A DNA stretch of 47,282 bases from an uncultured Clostridia bacterium (GCA_946538615.1 CAMNGW010000005.1:1-47282); one strand, 5' to 3'; shown: positions 1 through 8,753, counted from the stretch's first letter. Made by a program: numbers and translations. Notes: a model not told the origin generated them from the sequence alone.

Positions 1-35
1 GTATGTTTGCGCCCTGATGTACGTTCACCTTCCCA

Positions 36-614
36 TCAGCCCGGGGTACCTTTCAGCCCGTTCAGGATGAGCCGTATGTTTTCTTCGCACGGAACAAGCA
101 GATCTGTTCCAATCTCCGGGTGCATGGCGCTGTAGGCTTTCAGCATATCCATGAGATTGCTCTTTGATTCCATATAATCTGCGACAATGAGTGATTCACT
201 GACACCAAGCTTATGCAGAATCACAGCCGAAACCACGCCGGTCCGGTCCTTTCCGGCTGTACAGAAATACATGACGTTCGTTCCGGCAGTCATGGCTGTA
301 TGAACAATCTGCTCCATGTTCCCGTCGAGCATTCTCAGATAGATTTCACAGAGCTGTTCACGGGTCACCGGAACTTTCCCTCCCTGGGACACAGGTAAAT
401 GGTAATAGCTGAATTCCGGCAAAGACTCAAGTCTGCAGGGGGCACTGTGCCATTCGCTCTCCTCCCTGAGATCGATGATTGTCGTAACATGGTGATCCCG
501 CAGAAAGCGGATTTCTTCGTCACTCAGATTGACCGGTGCGTCACTGCGGATGTATTTGTATGACCCGTCCGGAAGATACCGGGAGTTCCTCGTTGAGCTG
601 AAGAGTGAACCCAT
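36..614 (-). CDS. Tyrosine-protein phosphatase family protein
   Basis: The 192-residue product carries the cysteine phosphatase P-loop CTAGKDRTG at residues 118-126, with Cys118 as expected nucleophile and Arg124 as phosphate-binding residue. The usual HC of HCxxGxxR is FC here. An earlier IIDLR segment (46-50) and the N-terminal RSDAP fit the family of bacterial Tyr/Ser phosphatases that act on phosphoproteins or phosphoinositides; the true substrate cannot be read from sequence. No signal peptide or membrane span is seen, so it should be cytoplasmic. I chose the ATG at 614 because GGAGGAGAAATAAG lies directly upstream; the open frame runs further 5' but without a better site. It is the last gene of a three-gene run, 49 bases after the oxidoreductase. 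Confidence 0.85.
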   Translation of the reverse strand: MGSLFSSTRNSRYLPDGSYKYIRSDAPVNLSDEEIRFLRDHHVTTIIDLREESEWHSAPCRLESLPEFSYYHLPVSQGGKVPVTREQLCEIYLRMLDGNMEQIVHTAMTAGTNVMYFCTAGKDRTGVVSAVILHKLGVSESLIVADYMESKSNLMDMLKAYSAMHPEIGTDLLVPCEENIRLILNGLKGTPG

Positions 615-663
615 CTTATTTCTCCTCCTGACCATTTTTGTGTCCCGCCGGGAAGCATCTGTA

Positions 664-1260
664 TCATTCAAACAGGTGTCTCCCTGTCTCATACGCCTTT
701 TTCAGGTGCTGGTCCCAGTATGTTTCCCGCATCTCATTTTCCCGTGAAGTGTTGTCAAACACAATGAATTCTGCCTTTTTTACACGGTCCTTCAGCCTGT
801 CACCGATCATCACCCTCTTCATGCTTTCAAGGATCCCGGTGCGTTCCAGGTTCTCAATTGAATTGCCGGCAGAGCAGAGGATCAGACCCCGGTCCAGTGT
901 TTTCATCGTTTTATCGCCATAGGCAAACCCATAGGACCATACCCTGTCGAACCATCCGACCAGCTTGGCAGGTGCTTCGGACCAGAACACAGGATAGATG
1001 AAAACAACAGCGTCACTGGCATTGATCTTTTCCTGTTCCGCAAGCACGTCATCTGCCAAATCAGGCGTGTTCTTATAATAAGCGTCCCTGAGATATTCTT
1101 TTTCAGTCATATCTGTCCGGAAGCCCATTCTGTACAGGTCCGAAACGATGTACCCGTTCCCTGAATCGGCTATGCCCCTGGTAAATGCATCCAGTACATG
1201 CCTGGTAAAGGAATCATCCGATGGATGGCAGTAAACAATAAAAGCCTGACGGACAGACAT
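664..1260 (-). CDS. NAD(P)H:quinone oxidoreductase-like flavodoxin-fold protein
   Basis: The 198-residue protein matches the flavodoxin-like NAD(P)H dehydrogenase (quinone) fold. It has a phosphate-loop region YCHPSDDSF (10-18) after the first strand, the pattern FIYPVFWSEAPAKL (88 onward), and WFDRV (103-107), all typical of the family that binds FMN or FAD and reduces quinones or small electrophiles. It is soluble with no signal peptide. The start at 1260 follows AAGGAAGGAG at good spacing; a longer open frame upstream overlaps the preceding gene and looks non-coding. It sits 46 bases after the HAD-like gene and 49 bases before the phosphatase, so all three are probably co-transcribed. The actual substrate is unknown. 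Confidence 0.85.
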   Translation of the reverse strand: MSVRQAFIVYCHPSDDSFTRHVLDAFTRGIADSGNGYIVSDLYRMGFRTDMTEKEYLRDAYYKNTPDLADDVLAEQEKINASDAVVFIYPVFWSEAPAKLVGWFDRVWSYGFAYGDKTMKTLDRGLILCSAGNSIENLERTGILESMKRVMIGDRLKDRVKKAEFIVFDNTSRENEMRETYWDQHLKKAYETGRHLFE

Positions 1261-1306
1261 AGGTATGCTCCTTCCTTTTGAACCGGGGGCACAGCCGCCT
1301 TCAGCT

Positions 1307-1933
1307 TCAGCGGGCCAGTCCCGGTTGCCCCTGCTGCTGTGCGATGTTTGACTGTATGCCCCTCCAGTCATAGCACCTGAAGAAATTTCTGCCGGGAAAA
1401 ACATGCTTTCTGTTCCACGGTCTGTCAAACACCATCACCCGGATGTCAGGCAGATGGTCAAAAAGACTGAAAGCTGAAGGCGAGTCTTCTACTGCAAAAT
1501 CGAACTTCATTTTGCGGTACGCTTCCATGGTGAGGCTGAAGCTGCTGTTCCTGATACAGTTTTCCCTCCCGTACTTGTCCAGACAGTACAGTTCAGCCTG
1601 CCGGAGGCCATGTCTGTCCAGCCAGGTCCTGGACGGCTCATACGCACTGTACGGACGCCCTGTAATGACTGACACATGCCAGCCGCACTGGATCCATCCG
1701 CTGATGGCAAGGGATGCTCCGGGTGTCTCTTCATAGGACAGGAGCTGGTCCGGCTCATGCCCTTTTGCCAGCAACTGATCATACTGCTCATCCTTCAGTC
1801 CAAAAGCTTTCTGAAGGTTGAAGTCATGCATTTCCTCATACGGAACGTCTGTTCCGAACATCTCACAGGCGAGTCTGGAAAATGCTCTCCCGGTCTCGCA
1901 GAGACAGTCATCAAAATCAACATATATGTTCAT
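1307..1933 (-). CDS. HAD-superfamily 5'(3')-deoxyribonucleotidase-like hydrolase
   Basis: A 208-residue HAD phosphatase. Motif I is VDFDDCLCETG near the N-terminus (Asp6 and Asp8 as nucleophile and acid/base), motif II is VITGRP (Thr91), a lysine-containing segment precedes motif IV, and FAVEDSPSAF (147-156) supplies the acidic motif IV. Size and motif spacing resemble the NT5C-type 5'-nucleotidases, though the cap region is not diagnostic and another phosphomonoester could be the substrate. The ATG at 1933 has AAGGA about nine bases upstream. It is first gene of the operon with the oxidoreductase and the phosphatase; together they suggest a small housekeeping or stress unit, but no pathway is evident. 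Confidence 0.75.
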   Translation of the reverse strand: MNIYVDFDDCLCETGRAFSRLACEMFGTDVPYEEMHDFNLQKAFGLKDEQYDQLLAKGHEPDQLLSYEETPGASLAISGWIQCGWHVSVITGRPYSAYEPSRTWLDRHGLRQAELYCLDKYGRENCIRNSSFSLTMEAYRKMKFDFAVEDSPSAFSLFDHLPDIRVMVFDRPWNRKHVFPGRNFFRCYDWRGIQSNIAQQQGQPGLAR

Positions 1934-2053
1934 AAATCATACGTCCTTGTGTCAGGATATAAGCTGTATGTGCATGTGACAGGAAAGCGTGCTGTCTTCC
2001 CTTGTCCCCTCCCATGAGTGCCAGAGCATGCAACACAGCCTCAGGAAAATCTG

Positions 2054-2335
2054 TTATAATAGTATATGAATAGCCCATCCCCTGAAAACGCATAAGCGCA
2101 AACATTCTGAGATCATCACCGGTATTTTATGGCCGCACTGTTTTCTGAGCTTCATTAACACCCGGAGGCCCGCGGATGAAATATATGCAAGGTTCTCCGC
2201 ATCCACCACGACATCTGCGTCAGACGACGGCCCGACTGCTTCAAATATTATCTTTTCAGACTCCGCTGCGTTCTGGGAATCGATCCGTCCTTCCAGAAAA
2301 ATGGTCAATGTATGGTTCTCCATGACTGTTCTCAT
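2054..2335 (-). CDS. STAS-domain anti-sigma factor antagonist-like protein, probably 3' frameshifted
   Basis: The product (about 93 residues) starts like a SpoIIAA/RsbV-type STAS protein: a first strand, DSQNAAESEKII, then VVVDAENLAYISSAGLRVL, where the SSAG serine is the residue phosphorylated by anti-sigma kinases in this family. After VMIS the reading frame turns into residues unlike STAS proteins and stops. The alternative frame from about 2108 down encodes FALMRFQGMGYSYTI, which fits the usual last helix and strand, so an indel near 2100-2110 is likely. Start choice is uncertain: ATG at 2335 has a weak GGGATAAG, and ATG at 2323 has none. No partner anti-sigma kinase is seen nearby. Confidence 0.65.
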   Translation of the reverse strand: MRTVMENHTLTIFLEGRIDSQNAAESEKIIFEAVGPSSDADVVVDAENLAYISSAGLRVLMKLRKQCGHKIPVMISECLRLCVFRGWAIHILL

Positions 2336-2868
2336 GATCAGCTTATCCCGTGATTCCACTGAGTGCATTTCCTGCAATCTGCGGAAAAAGCACTTGCCCA
2401 CAGGTCCTTTGCCTTGCGGCCACGGTGAGTATAACATAAATGGAAAAAAGAATGTGCATTATATCCGTCCCGAAGGAAACGTTCTTTGGCTTCAAAGCCC
2501 GTACATTTCTCAGGTTCCTGTCCTGCCTGCTCCATAGCAACTGGCCCACTGTCCCGGAAACATGCAGCATACTGTCATTCAGCGCACCGCCTCAGGACAT
2601 TGACCCTCCAGCGTATATCGTGCCTGTCTGCGTTGAAAAGCACAATGGCATCTGCGCTTCATCGGATGGATCGCCGCTCAGCAGCAGGACTGATGCCAGG
2701 GAAAACAGCAGGCGTCAGATATTCTGCATGTCCGGCACTGCGCCAGGCACAGGATCATCCATTGGAACAGTTCCGACGTGTCAGCCGGTGCATGCACCAG
2801 ATGCTCCTGTGAAACACAGCACCATCTGAAACCCGCAGTGAACCGGAGCAAATGCAAGTGCCGGAAGA
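2336..2868. other. Intergenic stretch without a supported gene
   Basis: Open frames on both strands here have irregular composition, no ribosome binding site and no recognisable motif. I see no tRNA-like fold. AT-rich segments around 2430-2465 could hold a minus-strand promoter for the STAS gene (a TATAAT-like and a TATACT-like hexamer are present), but no good -35 accompanies them. Confidence 0.5.
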
Positions 2869-2897
2869 TTGTCTTTTTATGCGTTTTCCTATATGAT
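2869..2897 (+). promoter_or_regulatory. Sigma-A type promoter for the 3002 gene
   Basis: TTGTCT at 2869-2874 and TATGAT at 2892-2897 are separated by 17 bases. The predicted start of transcription near 2904 leaves a leader of about 98 bases before the ATG at 3002. Confidence 0.6.
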
Positions 2898-3001
2898 ATC
2901 TTCCATAGTTCGTGGCAGCTGATCCTGGGTACAGAAACGGTTTTATGGCGCTGCAGGATGAGCTGTGAGGACACAAATAAACATTCCGGAGGGGTTAAAC
3001 C

Positions 3002-3631
3002 ATGAAAAAAATGTTTTCCATTCTCTGTGCACTGCTCCTTGTTTTCGTTTTATCTGCAGCCTCCGCCGACACGGTACGGCCCAAAGTATCTGAGACCCTT
3101 AAGAACCTTCTGAACGGAAAAACCTATTATGCCGCTGTCTCTGGCTGGGGAGCCTTCGGTGAAGGGGAAGATACAGAATACATCCTCAGCCTGACCATTT
3201 CTGAAGAGGACAATTTCGATCCACAGGTCATTGACAATCTGAAGACCGGTGATGAAATCTGCTTCGGGTACGGCAATGTCATCTCCGTCAAAGAACTGGT
3301 GCCTGATGAGTTCGGCGTCACAGTGAAAGGTGACAACGATGATGTTGTCAATTTCTACAGGCTTGAAGATGGTTCCTATGTTGCCCATACAGACACTGAC
3401 TATCCCTTCTGGACGGATATCTTTACCGTTGAAGTGCCCCTGGAAAAAGATATCAAGTTCAAGGACTGGAGCGATCCGGAAAATCTGGAAAGCCCCGTGG
3501 AGCTTGGCCTGAAGGAACTGGTCACGCATCTCGAAGAGGAAACAGACTTTGCCCCCTATAACACGAAAGTCACCTTTGATGAGAACGGAAAACTGATCGA
3601 GTTCCTCTATTCTTATTCTCCCTGGAACTGA
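3002..3631 (+). CDS. Secreted protein of unknown function
   Basis: The 209-residue product begins with a classical signal peptide (MKKMFSILCALLLVFVLSAASA, cleavage after about residue 22; only positions 1-22 are hydrophobic). The mature part is acidic, rich in Asp, Glu and beta-strand-forming stretches, with no cysteine motif, lipobox, wall anchor or catalytic signature that I recognise. GGAGGGG lies seven bases before the ATG, a good promoter lies about 100 bases upstream, and a strong terminator follows at 3915, so it is likely a single-gene transcript. A beta-rich exported binding or envelope protein is possible, but nothing fixes the function. Confidence 0.8.
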   Translation: MKKMFSILCALLLVFVLSAASADTVRPKVSETLKNLLNGKTYYAAVSGWGAFGEGEDTEYILSLTISEEDNFDPQVIDNLKTGDEICFGYGNVISVKELVPDEFGVTVKGDNDDVVNFYRLEDGSYVAHTDTDYPFWTDIFTVEVPLEKDIKFKDWSDPENLESPVELGLKELVTHLEEETDFAPYNTKVTFDENGKLIEFLYSYSPWN

Positions 3632-3914
3632 TCTGAAGAGGTTCCGGACACTCCTGAAGATGGCAGGTCCTTCGAAGTAAAGTGCAGATTGCCTTCATCA
3701 TGGAGAACATACCATGGGCTGTATCCTTTCCCGGAACTTCCTCTGTTGCCTGTACGTTCAGGTATTTTCCGGGGACCCTCAGCTGCGGCCCGCCTCCGTT
3801 CTGACAGGACCGGAGCACCCTGCTGCGTGGAAACAGGGAGAGGACCAGCGTACAGATCTTGCACAGGTGCCGGATAAAAGGGATCAGTCATCCGGGAACC
3901 ATACAGACATTATA
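3632..3914. other. Non-coding stretch between the 3002 gene and its terminator
   Basis: No frame on either strand has a ribosome binding site and coding-like composition. It probably forms the long 3' untranslated part of the secreted-protein transcript ending at the hairpin at 3915. Confidence 0.45.
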
Positions 3915-3957
3915 AAAGCCGGAAAAGGACAGACATTGCCTTTTCCGGCTTTTTTTC
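3915..3957 (+). terminator. Rho-independent terminator
   Basis: A stem of AAGCCGGAAAAGG pairs with CCTTTTCCGGCTT around a ten-base loop and is followed by a run of seven T. It can end the plus-strand transcript of the secreted protein; the A-run on the other side would also allow use from the minus strand. Confidence 0.85.
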
Positions 3958-4041
3958 GTGCCGTATTATATCTCATGCTGAGGGATCTTCAGAAAATGGC
4001 AGGCTGTACAGCCATTCACAGGCTATGCGTATCCGGACATT

Positions 4042-4077
4042 TCCGGGCCATATGGTCCTCTCCCGGCCTTTTTTTTA
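4042..4077 (+). terminator. Possible second hairpin terminator
   Basis: CCGGG and CCCGG flank a 14-base loop and are followed by eight T (4067-4075). The stem is short, so this is weaker than the hairpin at 3915. It lies 60-100 bases beyond the end of the minus-strand gene ending at 4140 but has its T-run in the plus orientation. Confidence 0.4.
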
Positions 4078-4139
4078 AGGCTTTGCCGGAGCCACTCTGT
4101 TCCGTCCTGTACCTGCGTGTTTTTCACTGAGGCACTGCC

Positions 4140-4556
4140 TCACAGTTTTCCATTGTCCCGGAGGATACTTTCCACATATCCGATACATTCACAGATCATG
4201 GCATTGCAATGCGGGAGCTTTTGTCCGCCGTGCTCAGCATTCACGCGGAGCAGGTCCTTGCAGTTCATAAGGCCGTCATGATTGTCCCTGATGCTCTTGT
4301 AATAGCTGTTCAGCACAGCCGGATCGTCCACGTCGGCAAGGCCAAGGGCCATCAGACCGCCCGTGATGGCCCCGCACACAGAACCCATCTGCATACCTCC
4401 CCGGAAGTAGGTCGCAGCCTTCATACAGGTCGCCTCATCATAGCCTGCGTCCTCCGCAAATACGGAAACAACCGCCTGACAGCAGTTATACACCGGCCTT
4501 CCATCCGGAGTCATGTGGCTCCTGCGCTCCATCGCCATATCCTGATACTTGCTCAT
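4140..4556 (-). CDS. C_GCAxxG_C_C family redox-type protein
   Basis: The 138-residue protein shows the family's cysteine pattern in order: NCCQAVV near residue 25, GSVCGAITGGLMALGL, LMNCKDLL and HCNAMICECI toward the C-terminus. Members are small cytoplasmic proteins with conserved cysteines thought to act in redox or metal chemistry; no reaction is proved for most. The ATG at 4556 is five bases after the stop of the HD-domain gene, with GGAG about ten bases upstream; an in-frame GTG at 4565 overlaps the HD stop and is less likely. Last gene of the minus-strand run. Confidence 0.85.
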   Translation of the reverse strand: MSKYQDMAMERRSHMTPDGRPVYNCCQAVVSVFAEDAGYDEATCMKAATYFRGGMQMGSVCGAITGGLMALGLADVDDPAVLNSYYKSIRDNHDGLMNCKDLLRVNAEHGGQKLPHCNAMICECIGYVESILRDNGKL

Positions 4557-4561
4557 TCCTG

Positions 4562-5050
4562 TCACACTCCAAATACTGTCCTGGTGATCCTTTTCCCCGC
4601 TTCTGTCTTCATGCAGCGGCTGATGAAGTTCTGCACATTCTCCCTGCTGTATCCCTTTTCGGATGCGTTCACAATATAATCTGCTTCAATCAGGATCTGG
4701 TAATCCGGCCCGTCAATGGCATCCAGTGTATGATGGTGCCCTACAAGATAGGCCACACGCTCAGACTGGGCTTCGCTCAGCCCGGTTCCTTTCAGAAAAT
4801 CCCTGACCAGCGGGGCACCTTCCGTCTCCTGCAGCTTGTGATTGGTGTTCCCGTATTTTTCCCTCAGCACCGGGCAGGCAATGTCATGCGTGATGGCAGC
4901 AACCTCCAGGATAAACTGTGTTTCCTGGTCCAGATGTTCCAGTTCCCCAATGGTCTTTGCATATGTCCACACGGATATGAAGTGACTGATATCGTGCAGG
5001 TTCCCGTTGGCTTCCCGGATCATCTTCTCCATGATTTCAGAAATTGACAT
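4562..5050 (-). CDS. HD-domain phosphohydrolase
   Basis: A 162-residue HD-superfamily protein. Metal-binding signatures are an early His (HFISVW), ITHD in the middle, then GHHHTLD and an Asp in EADYIVNASE. This arrangement is typical of small stand-alone HD hydrolases that cleave nucleotides or phosphate esters; substrate is unknown. Starts at ATG 5050 or at 5068 are both possible; the former follows GGAGACGG at longer spacing. It ends five bases before the C_GCAxxG_C_C gene and starts 95 bases after the 118-residue gene, so it may be the distal part of the long GTPase operon or a separately transcribed pair. Confidence 0.8.
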   Translation of the reverse strand: MSISEIMEKMIREANGNLHDISHFISVWTYAKTIGELEHLDQETQFILEVAAITHDIACPVLREKYGNTNHKLQETEGAPLVRDFLKGTGLSEAQSERVAYLVGHHHTLDAIDGPDYQILIEADYIVNASEKGYSRENVQNFISRCMKTEAGKRITRTVFGV

Positions 5051-5145
5051 ACTTTTTACCGTCTCCATTCGTCCGGCGCCGCTTCGCTGACATGATCCCA
5101 TCCGTAACGGAAGTTCACGGCCAGGTTCTGTGCAGCTGCCTCTGC

Positions 5146-5502
5146 TTAAGGATTGTTCAGTTCGGACAGATCCGATTGGCTCCCGGACATGTTCTCATGG
5201 AACTGTGCTTTTTCTTCCGGGAGCCCGCTTTCTGCAGCCAGCACATCTCCATTCTCCCGCACCAGTTCAAAGCTGCCTTCAGGCAGTCCGCAGGGCAGGA
5301 AGAAAACCTTCTGCCTGTTCTTGCGCACGTCGAGAAGGACCATGACAGGTTCACCACCCTTGCGGATCTCCAGTTTTCCAAGGGCTTCCGCTTCATCCAG
5401 AGAAATCTCCAGCACTGCCTGCTCCGCCCAGGGCGCTTTCATGATGCGCCAAAGCGCTTTGACGGGCCGGGGCCACCTTTCGCGCCGAAAATGCACTTCC
5501 AT
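5146..5502 (-). CDS. Unknown 118-residue protein at the end of the GTPase operon
   Basis: I do not recognise this family. The protein begins with basic, tryptophan-rich sequence (RRERWPRPVKALWRIM), continues with alternating strands (VLEISLDEAEAL, VMVLLDVRKN, KVFFLPCGL, FELVRENGDVL) and ends in a polar tail. It looks like a small beta-rich adaptor without membrane span or signal peptide. Its ATG is six bases past the stop of the 1070-residue repeat protein, with AGGTGACAGGAA in front, so translation is probably coupled to it. That tight linkage suggests it works with the GTPase cluster, for instance as a binding partner of the repeat protein's cytoplasmic domain. Confidence 0.7.
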   Translation of the reverse strand: MEVHFRRERWPRPVKALWRIMKAPWAEQAVLEISLDEAEALGKLEIRKGGEPVMVLLDVRKNRQKVFFLPCGLPEGSFELVRENGDVLAAESGLPEEKAQFHENMSGSQSDLSELNNP

Positions 5503-5508
5503 TTCCTG

Positions 5509-8500
5509 TCACCTGACTTCCCCATAAATATTGATGTACCGGCCGTCCACCACAGTATCATAAACCATGTGGCACCGCTCGTCAAAATAGTGCAGCACCC
5601 CATCCCTTTGCACCCAGCCTCTTGCCAGGCTCCCGTCCTCTGTGGCCAGGAAATCGTATTCCGCGTCCTCATCCCAGATCGCGTGCAGGAACCGGTTCTT
5701 CTCGGCGATAAAATTCATGTCTTCCTTTTTAAAATAATACCGTTTCCCCCCGATCTCCTGAAGGCCGCTCTGCAGACGGCCCTCCTGATCGGCGTAGAAG
5801 AGCTGATCATCCTTATCCGTGATAAGCCCCATGCCCACCGTACCGTTCAGGTCTTCAAAATAGTAGTAAGCCGTTTGCACTTTGCCTACCCCGGTGGCTT
5901 CAGGCACATAGGTCCCCTGGTCATTGAAGAGATCCTCGCCCCTTACCATACGGCCATCCTCTGTGCGGAAACAGTAAAGCTTTCTTCCAATCACATGCAG
6001 TCCCGTGGCAAATGTCCCGTCAGGGGCCAGATCATATCTTTCCCCGTCAAGGAAGATGATCCCGGGCGTTACAGGAACCAGAATGCCTTCCTGCACCCTG
6101 ACCTGGCGCGCCCCGTCAAGCTGTTGCGGCAATGCGTCAGGACACGATCCGTCTGCATCCGCATAAGCCAGGCAGTTCTGTACCGGATAAATCCCGGCCT
6201 TACCCGGAAAGCGTCCCGCAGCGTTGAGATAGTAATGCTTTCCGTCCACCTCCATGATCTCCGGGTCCTCTGGCACATAGAGCCCCTGATCGTCAAAGGT
6301 GCACTTTTCACCCTCAATCTCCGCCTCCTGATCCGTGATCCATCCCTCACCGGCCCGCATATAGCCAATGCCGTCTTCTCGCAGCACCCAGCCTTCACAC
6401 ACGTACCCTTCACGGAAGAGGTATTCTTTTCCCCCGACCTCAAGGAGCCCGTCCTCATCGGGCTGGAGCCATCCGTCCCTGAACGTGCCCGGAAAACCTT
6501 CCCTTCTTCCGTCCTCAGCAAGCTGGCCCGTCCCCGGGTCTGCCCAGTAGAGGTGCCTGCCGCGGATGAAAGCACCTGTCATAACCTCTCCTGTCCCGGT
6601 CAGGTACCATGCCCGTCCTTCGTAGCGCACCACGCCTTCCTTAAGCGGGATCATGTAGGAGCCCAGTGTACTGATGTACCCCTCTGTCCCCTCTGGCGCC
6701 CCGTTGAGCACCGTGCCATCCTTTCCGAAGAAGTAAAGGTGCCCGTTTTCACAGATCGCACCGCCCTCAGGCTTCCCTTCCTCACCGATCCGGGTCAGGA
6801 CGCCCCGGATCATGACCGCCAGCGGTTTTTCCAACGACAGGGCACCGTCCTCCCGGAAAACGCAGCTTTTTCCTTCCACCTGGCAGGTCCCTGTCAGGGC
6901 TGCACGGGTCTCGGGATCAAAATAGTACATGGCGCCGTCCAGGTACTGCCAGCCTGCGGCCGCACTGCCGTCTTCCAGGATGTAAAAGCGCTTTCCGCCC
7001 TGGATGAGCCAGCCCTTTCCCGGAGCCTGGTCCCGTTTCTGGAGCGCACCGTCCTTTTCGCCAAAAAACATCATCCTGCCTTCCACGTCCTGCCAGCCCC
7101 GGGACAGGGAACCGTCCGTGTTCACGTAATAGGCCGTGTCTCCAAGCTCATACATGCCCGCCACCTTCGGGACAAAGGCGCCTTCAGCATCCAGCGCATA
7201 GACGGTCCCGCCTATGACCGCACCATGGGCCGCCCGCTTTCCGGTCCCGGGATCAAAATAGTAAAGCTTGCCCATGGACTGCCAGCCGGTCAGGACATGG
7301 CCCTCGCTGTCCAGACAGTAGACATCTTCCCCGACCCGCACCATCCCCGGTGTGTAGGGGCGCAGGACACCGGTCGGGTCCGTGACCCCCTCTGTCCCCA
7401 CTTCGGCATTGGCCATCAGACGGCCCTGTCCGTCAAAGAGAAGCAGTTTCCCTTCCCAAAGCAAAGGGCCCGTCATCAGACCGCCGTCCTTGTCCAGAAA
7501 ACAGATGAGGTCCGGAAACACATGTTTCCCAGCCTTGTCCGGTACAAACCTGCCCCTGGCATCCAGACTGCCTTCCTCTTCTGGGACGCGCTCCCCGCAG
7601 CGGATCCATCCCTGTCCGTCCGAGCAGTACACATGGCCGTCAATCACGTTCCACCCTGTCAGGACCCTGCCTGTGCCCCCTTCGAGCAGCACAGAGCCGG
7701 ATGAACACGGTACCAGAGCATCCTTCTCCGGCACCAGGGCCCCGCTGGGTCCGGTGCTGAAGCCTTCCATTTCACCTGCGGTCAGCACTTTTTTCAATCC
7801 GGAGTCCGGGTCCATAAAGTACAGGTACCCCTCATGGGGGACAAAACCCGTGACCACTTTTCCGTCTTCTGAAAGATAATACTCACCCTTCTGCGTGCGG
7901 ACAAAGCCGGCTGCATCCGGAAGGTACCCGCCCCTGCGGTCAAAGGTGCCCGGCACATTCTCCGCCTGTGCGCCCTTTCCGTCCCGGAAGTGATAAAGCC
8001 TTCCGTCATACACGGTCCAGCCCTGCCCGGGCTTTCCCCCGTCAGTCAGGTACATTTCGCCCAGCCCTTCCAGTTCGCAGAACCCTGCGCCTTTCTGGGA
8101 CGGGACCCGGTTGGATGAGACACCGTCCTCTCCCACATAGACCAGAGAGCCTTCGTAAACGCACCAGCCCTCGTGCACGCGCCCATCCTCTCCGGTCAGG
8201 TAACGCCTGTCACGGATCTCCACAGCGTAGCTCCCGGCCAGATGTCCCTCCTCGAAATGGTACTGTTTCCCCTCAATCAGGTAGTCCCCCTCCAGGACTT
8301 CCCGGCCCCGGCTGTCGGTATATCCGACCATCCCGCCGTCCTTGAGAAAGAACCCCGCAGGATCCTTCCGGTTCACGGAGGAGAGCACCACCACAAGCAA
8401 TACAAGCAGGATACAGACAAGGGCAATGGTGCCTCTGCCCTCCGGGAAGACGCGAGAGGCATACACCACCTGGGGGCAGCTCCCCCTCTCTAAGTCCTTC

Positions 8501-8721
8501 CGGTCCCTGAAGGGAAGGCTTTCCCTGCATGCGCAAAAAGGACAGCTGCTTTCGTGTTCCAGCCAGCTTTTCCGTTTGGCGATCCTTCTGCAGTTTTTGC
8601 ACGCGCAGACCACGTCCCCCGGCTTCAGCACTTCTCTGTCTGAGAAGTCCACCTGTCCCCGGAGGAACAGGTCGCTCCCTGTCACTTTTCTGACCCGAAG
8701 GTACTGCCTGACAGTTGGCAT
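5509..8721 (-). CDS. Zinc-ribbon / single-span membrane protein with long cell-wall-binding-type repeat ectodomain
   Basis: A 1070-residue protein. Residues 1-96 hold a basic zinc ribbon (CACKNC near 39-44, CPFCAC near 60-65), a hydrophobic span follows at about 97-116, and the remaining 950 residues are degenerate repeats of roughly 20 residues with the pattern G-W/x-x-x-x-G-x-x-Y/F-Y-F then D/E-G. They resemble the choline/glucan-binding (cell wall-binding) repeat families. The order predicts N-terminus inside and repeats outside. Such repeats normally sit on secreted proteins with signal peptides, so this architecture is unusual. ATG 8721 follows AGGGAGGG; the frame's more upstream start overlaps the GTPase gene. 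It lies 32 bases after the zinc-finger GTPase gene and directly before the 118-residue gene. Confidence 0.8.
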   Translation of the reverse strand: MPTVRQYLRVRKVTGSDLFLRGQVDFSDREVLKPGDVVCACKNCRRIAKRKSWLEHESSCPFCACRESLPFRDRKDLERGSCPQVVYASRVFPEGRGTIALVCILLVLLVVVLSSVNRKDPAGFFLKDGGMVGYTDSRGREVLEGDYLIEGKQYHFEEGHLAGSYAVEIRDRRYLTGEDGRVHEGWCVYEGSLVYVGEDGVSSNRVPSQKGAGFCELEGLGEMYLTDGGKPGQGWTVYDGRLYHFRDGKGAQAENVPGTFDRRGGYLPDAAGFVRTQKGEYYLSEDGKVVTGFVPHEGYLYFMDPDSGLKKVLTAGEMEGFSTGPSGALVPEKDALVPCSSGSVLLEGGTGRVLTGWNVIDGHVYCSDGQGWIRCGERVPEEEGSLDARGRFVPDKAGKHVFPDLICFLDKDGGLMTGPLLWEGKLLLFDGQGRLMANAEVGTEGVTDPTGVLRPYTPGMVRVGEDVYCLDSEGHVLTGWQSMGKLYYFDPGTGKRAAHGAVIGGTVYALDAEGAFVPKVAGMYELGDTAYYVNTDGSLSRGWQDVEGRMMFFGEKDGALQKRDQAPGKGWLIQGGKRFYILEDGSAAAGWQYLDGAMYYFDPETRAALTGTCQVEGKSCVFREDGALSLEKPLAVMIRGVLTRIGEEGKPEGGAICENGHLYFFGKDGTVLNGAPEGTEGYISTLGSYMIPLKEGVVRYEGRAWYLTGTGEVMTGAFIRGRHLYWADPGTGQLAEDGRREGFPGTFRDGWLQPDEDGLLEVGGKEYLFREGYVCEGWVLREDGIGYMRAGEGWITDQEAEIEGEKCTFDDQGLYVPEDPEIMEVDGKHYYLNAAGRFPGKAGIYPVQNCLAYADADGSCPDALPQQLDGARQVRVQEGILVPVTPGIIFLDGERYDLAPDGTFATGLHVIGRKLYCFRTEDGRMVRGEDLFNDQGTYVPEATGVGKVQTAYYYFEDLNGTVGMGLITDKDDQLFYADQEGRLQSGLQEIGGKRYYFKKEDMNFIAEKNRFLHAIWDEDAEYDFLATEDGSLARGWVQRDGVLHYFDERCHMVYDTVVDGRYINIYGEVR

Positions 8722-8753
8722 GGATGTCCCTCCCTTGTCAGGGCCCGGCAAAT

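Noticed and set aside
2336-2868. Small proteins in the gap before the secreted-protein gene
   Set aside because: Several frames of 70-130 codons are open but lack binding sites, motifs and coding-like composition.
5044-7704. An open frame of 886 codons on the plus strand
   Set aside because: It is antisense to the repeat protein, has no ribosome binding site or motif, and its openness follows from the skewed codon use of the real gene.
5509-8721. A CRISPR-like or tandem DNA repeat in the repeat-protein gene
   Set aside because: The protein repeats are degenerate and no DNA unit is exactly repeated at fixed spacing; there are no spacers.
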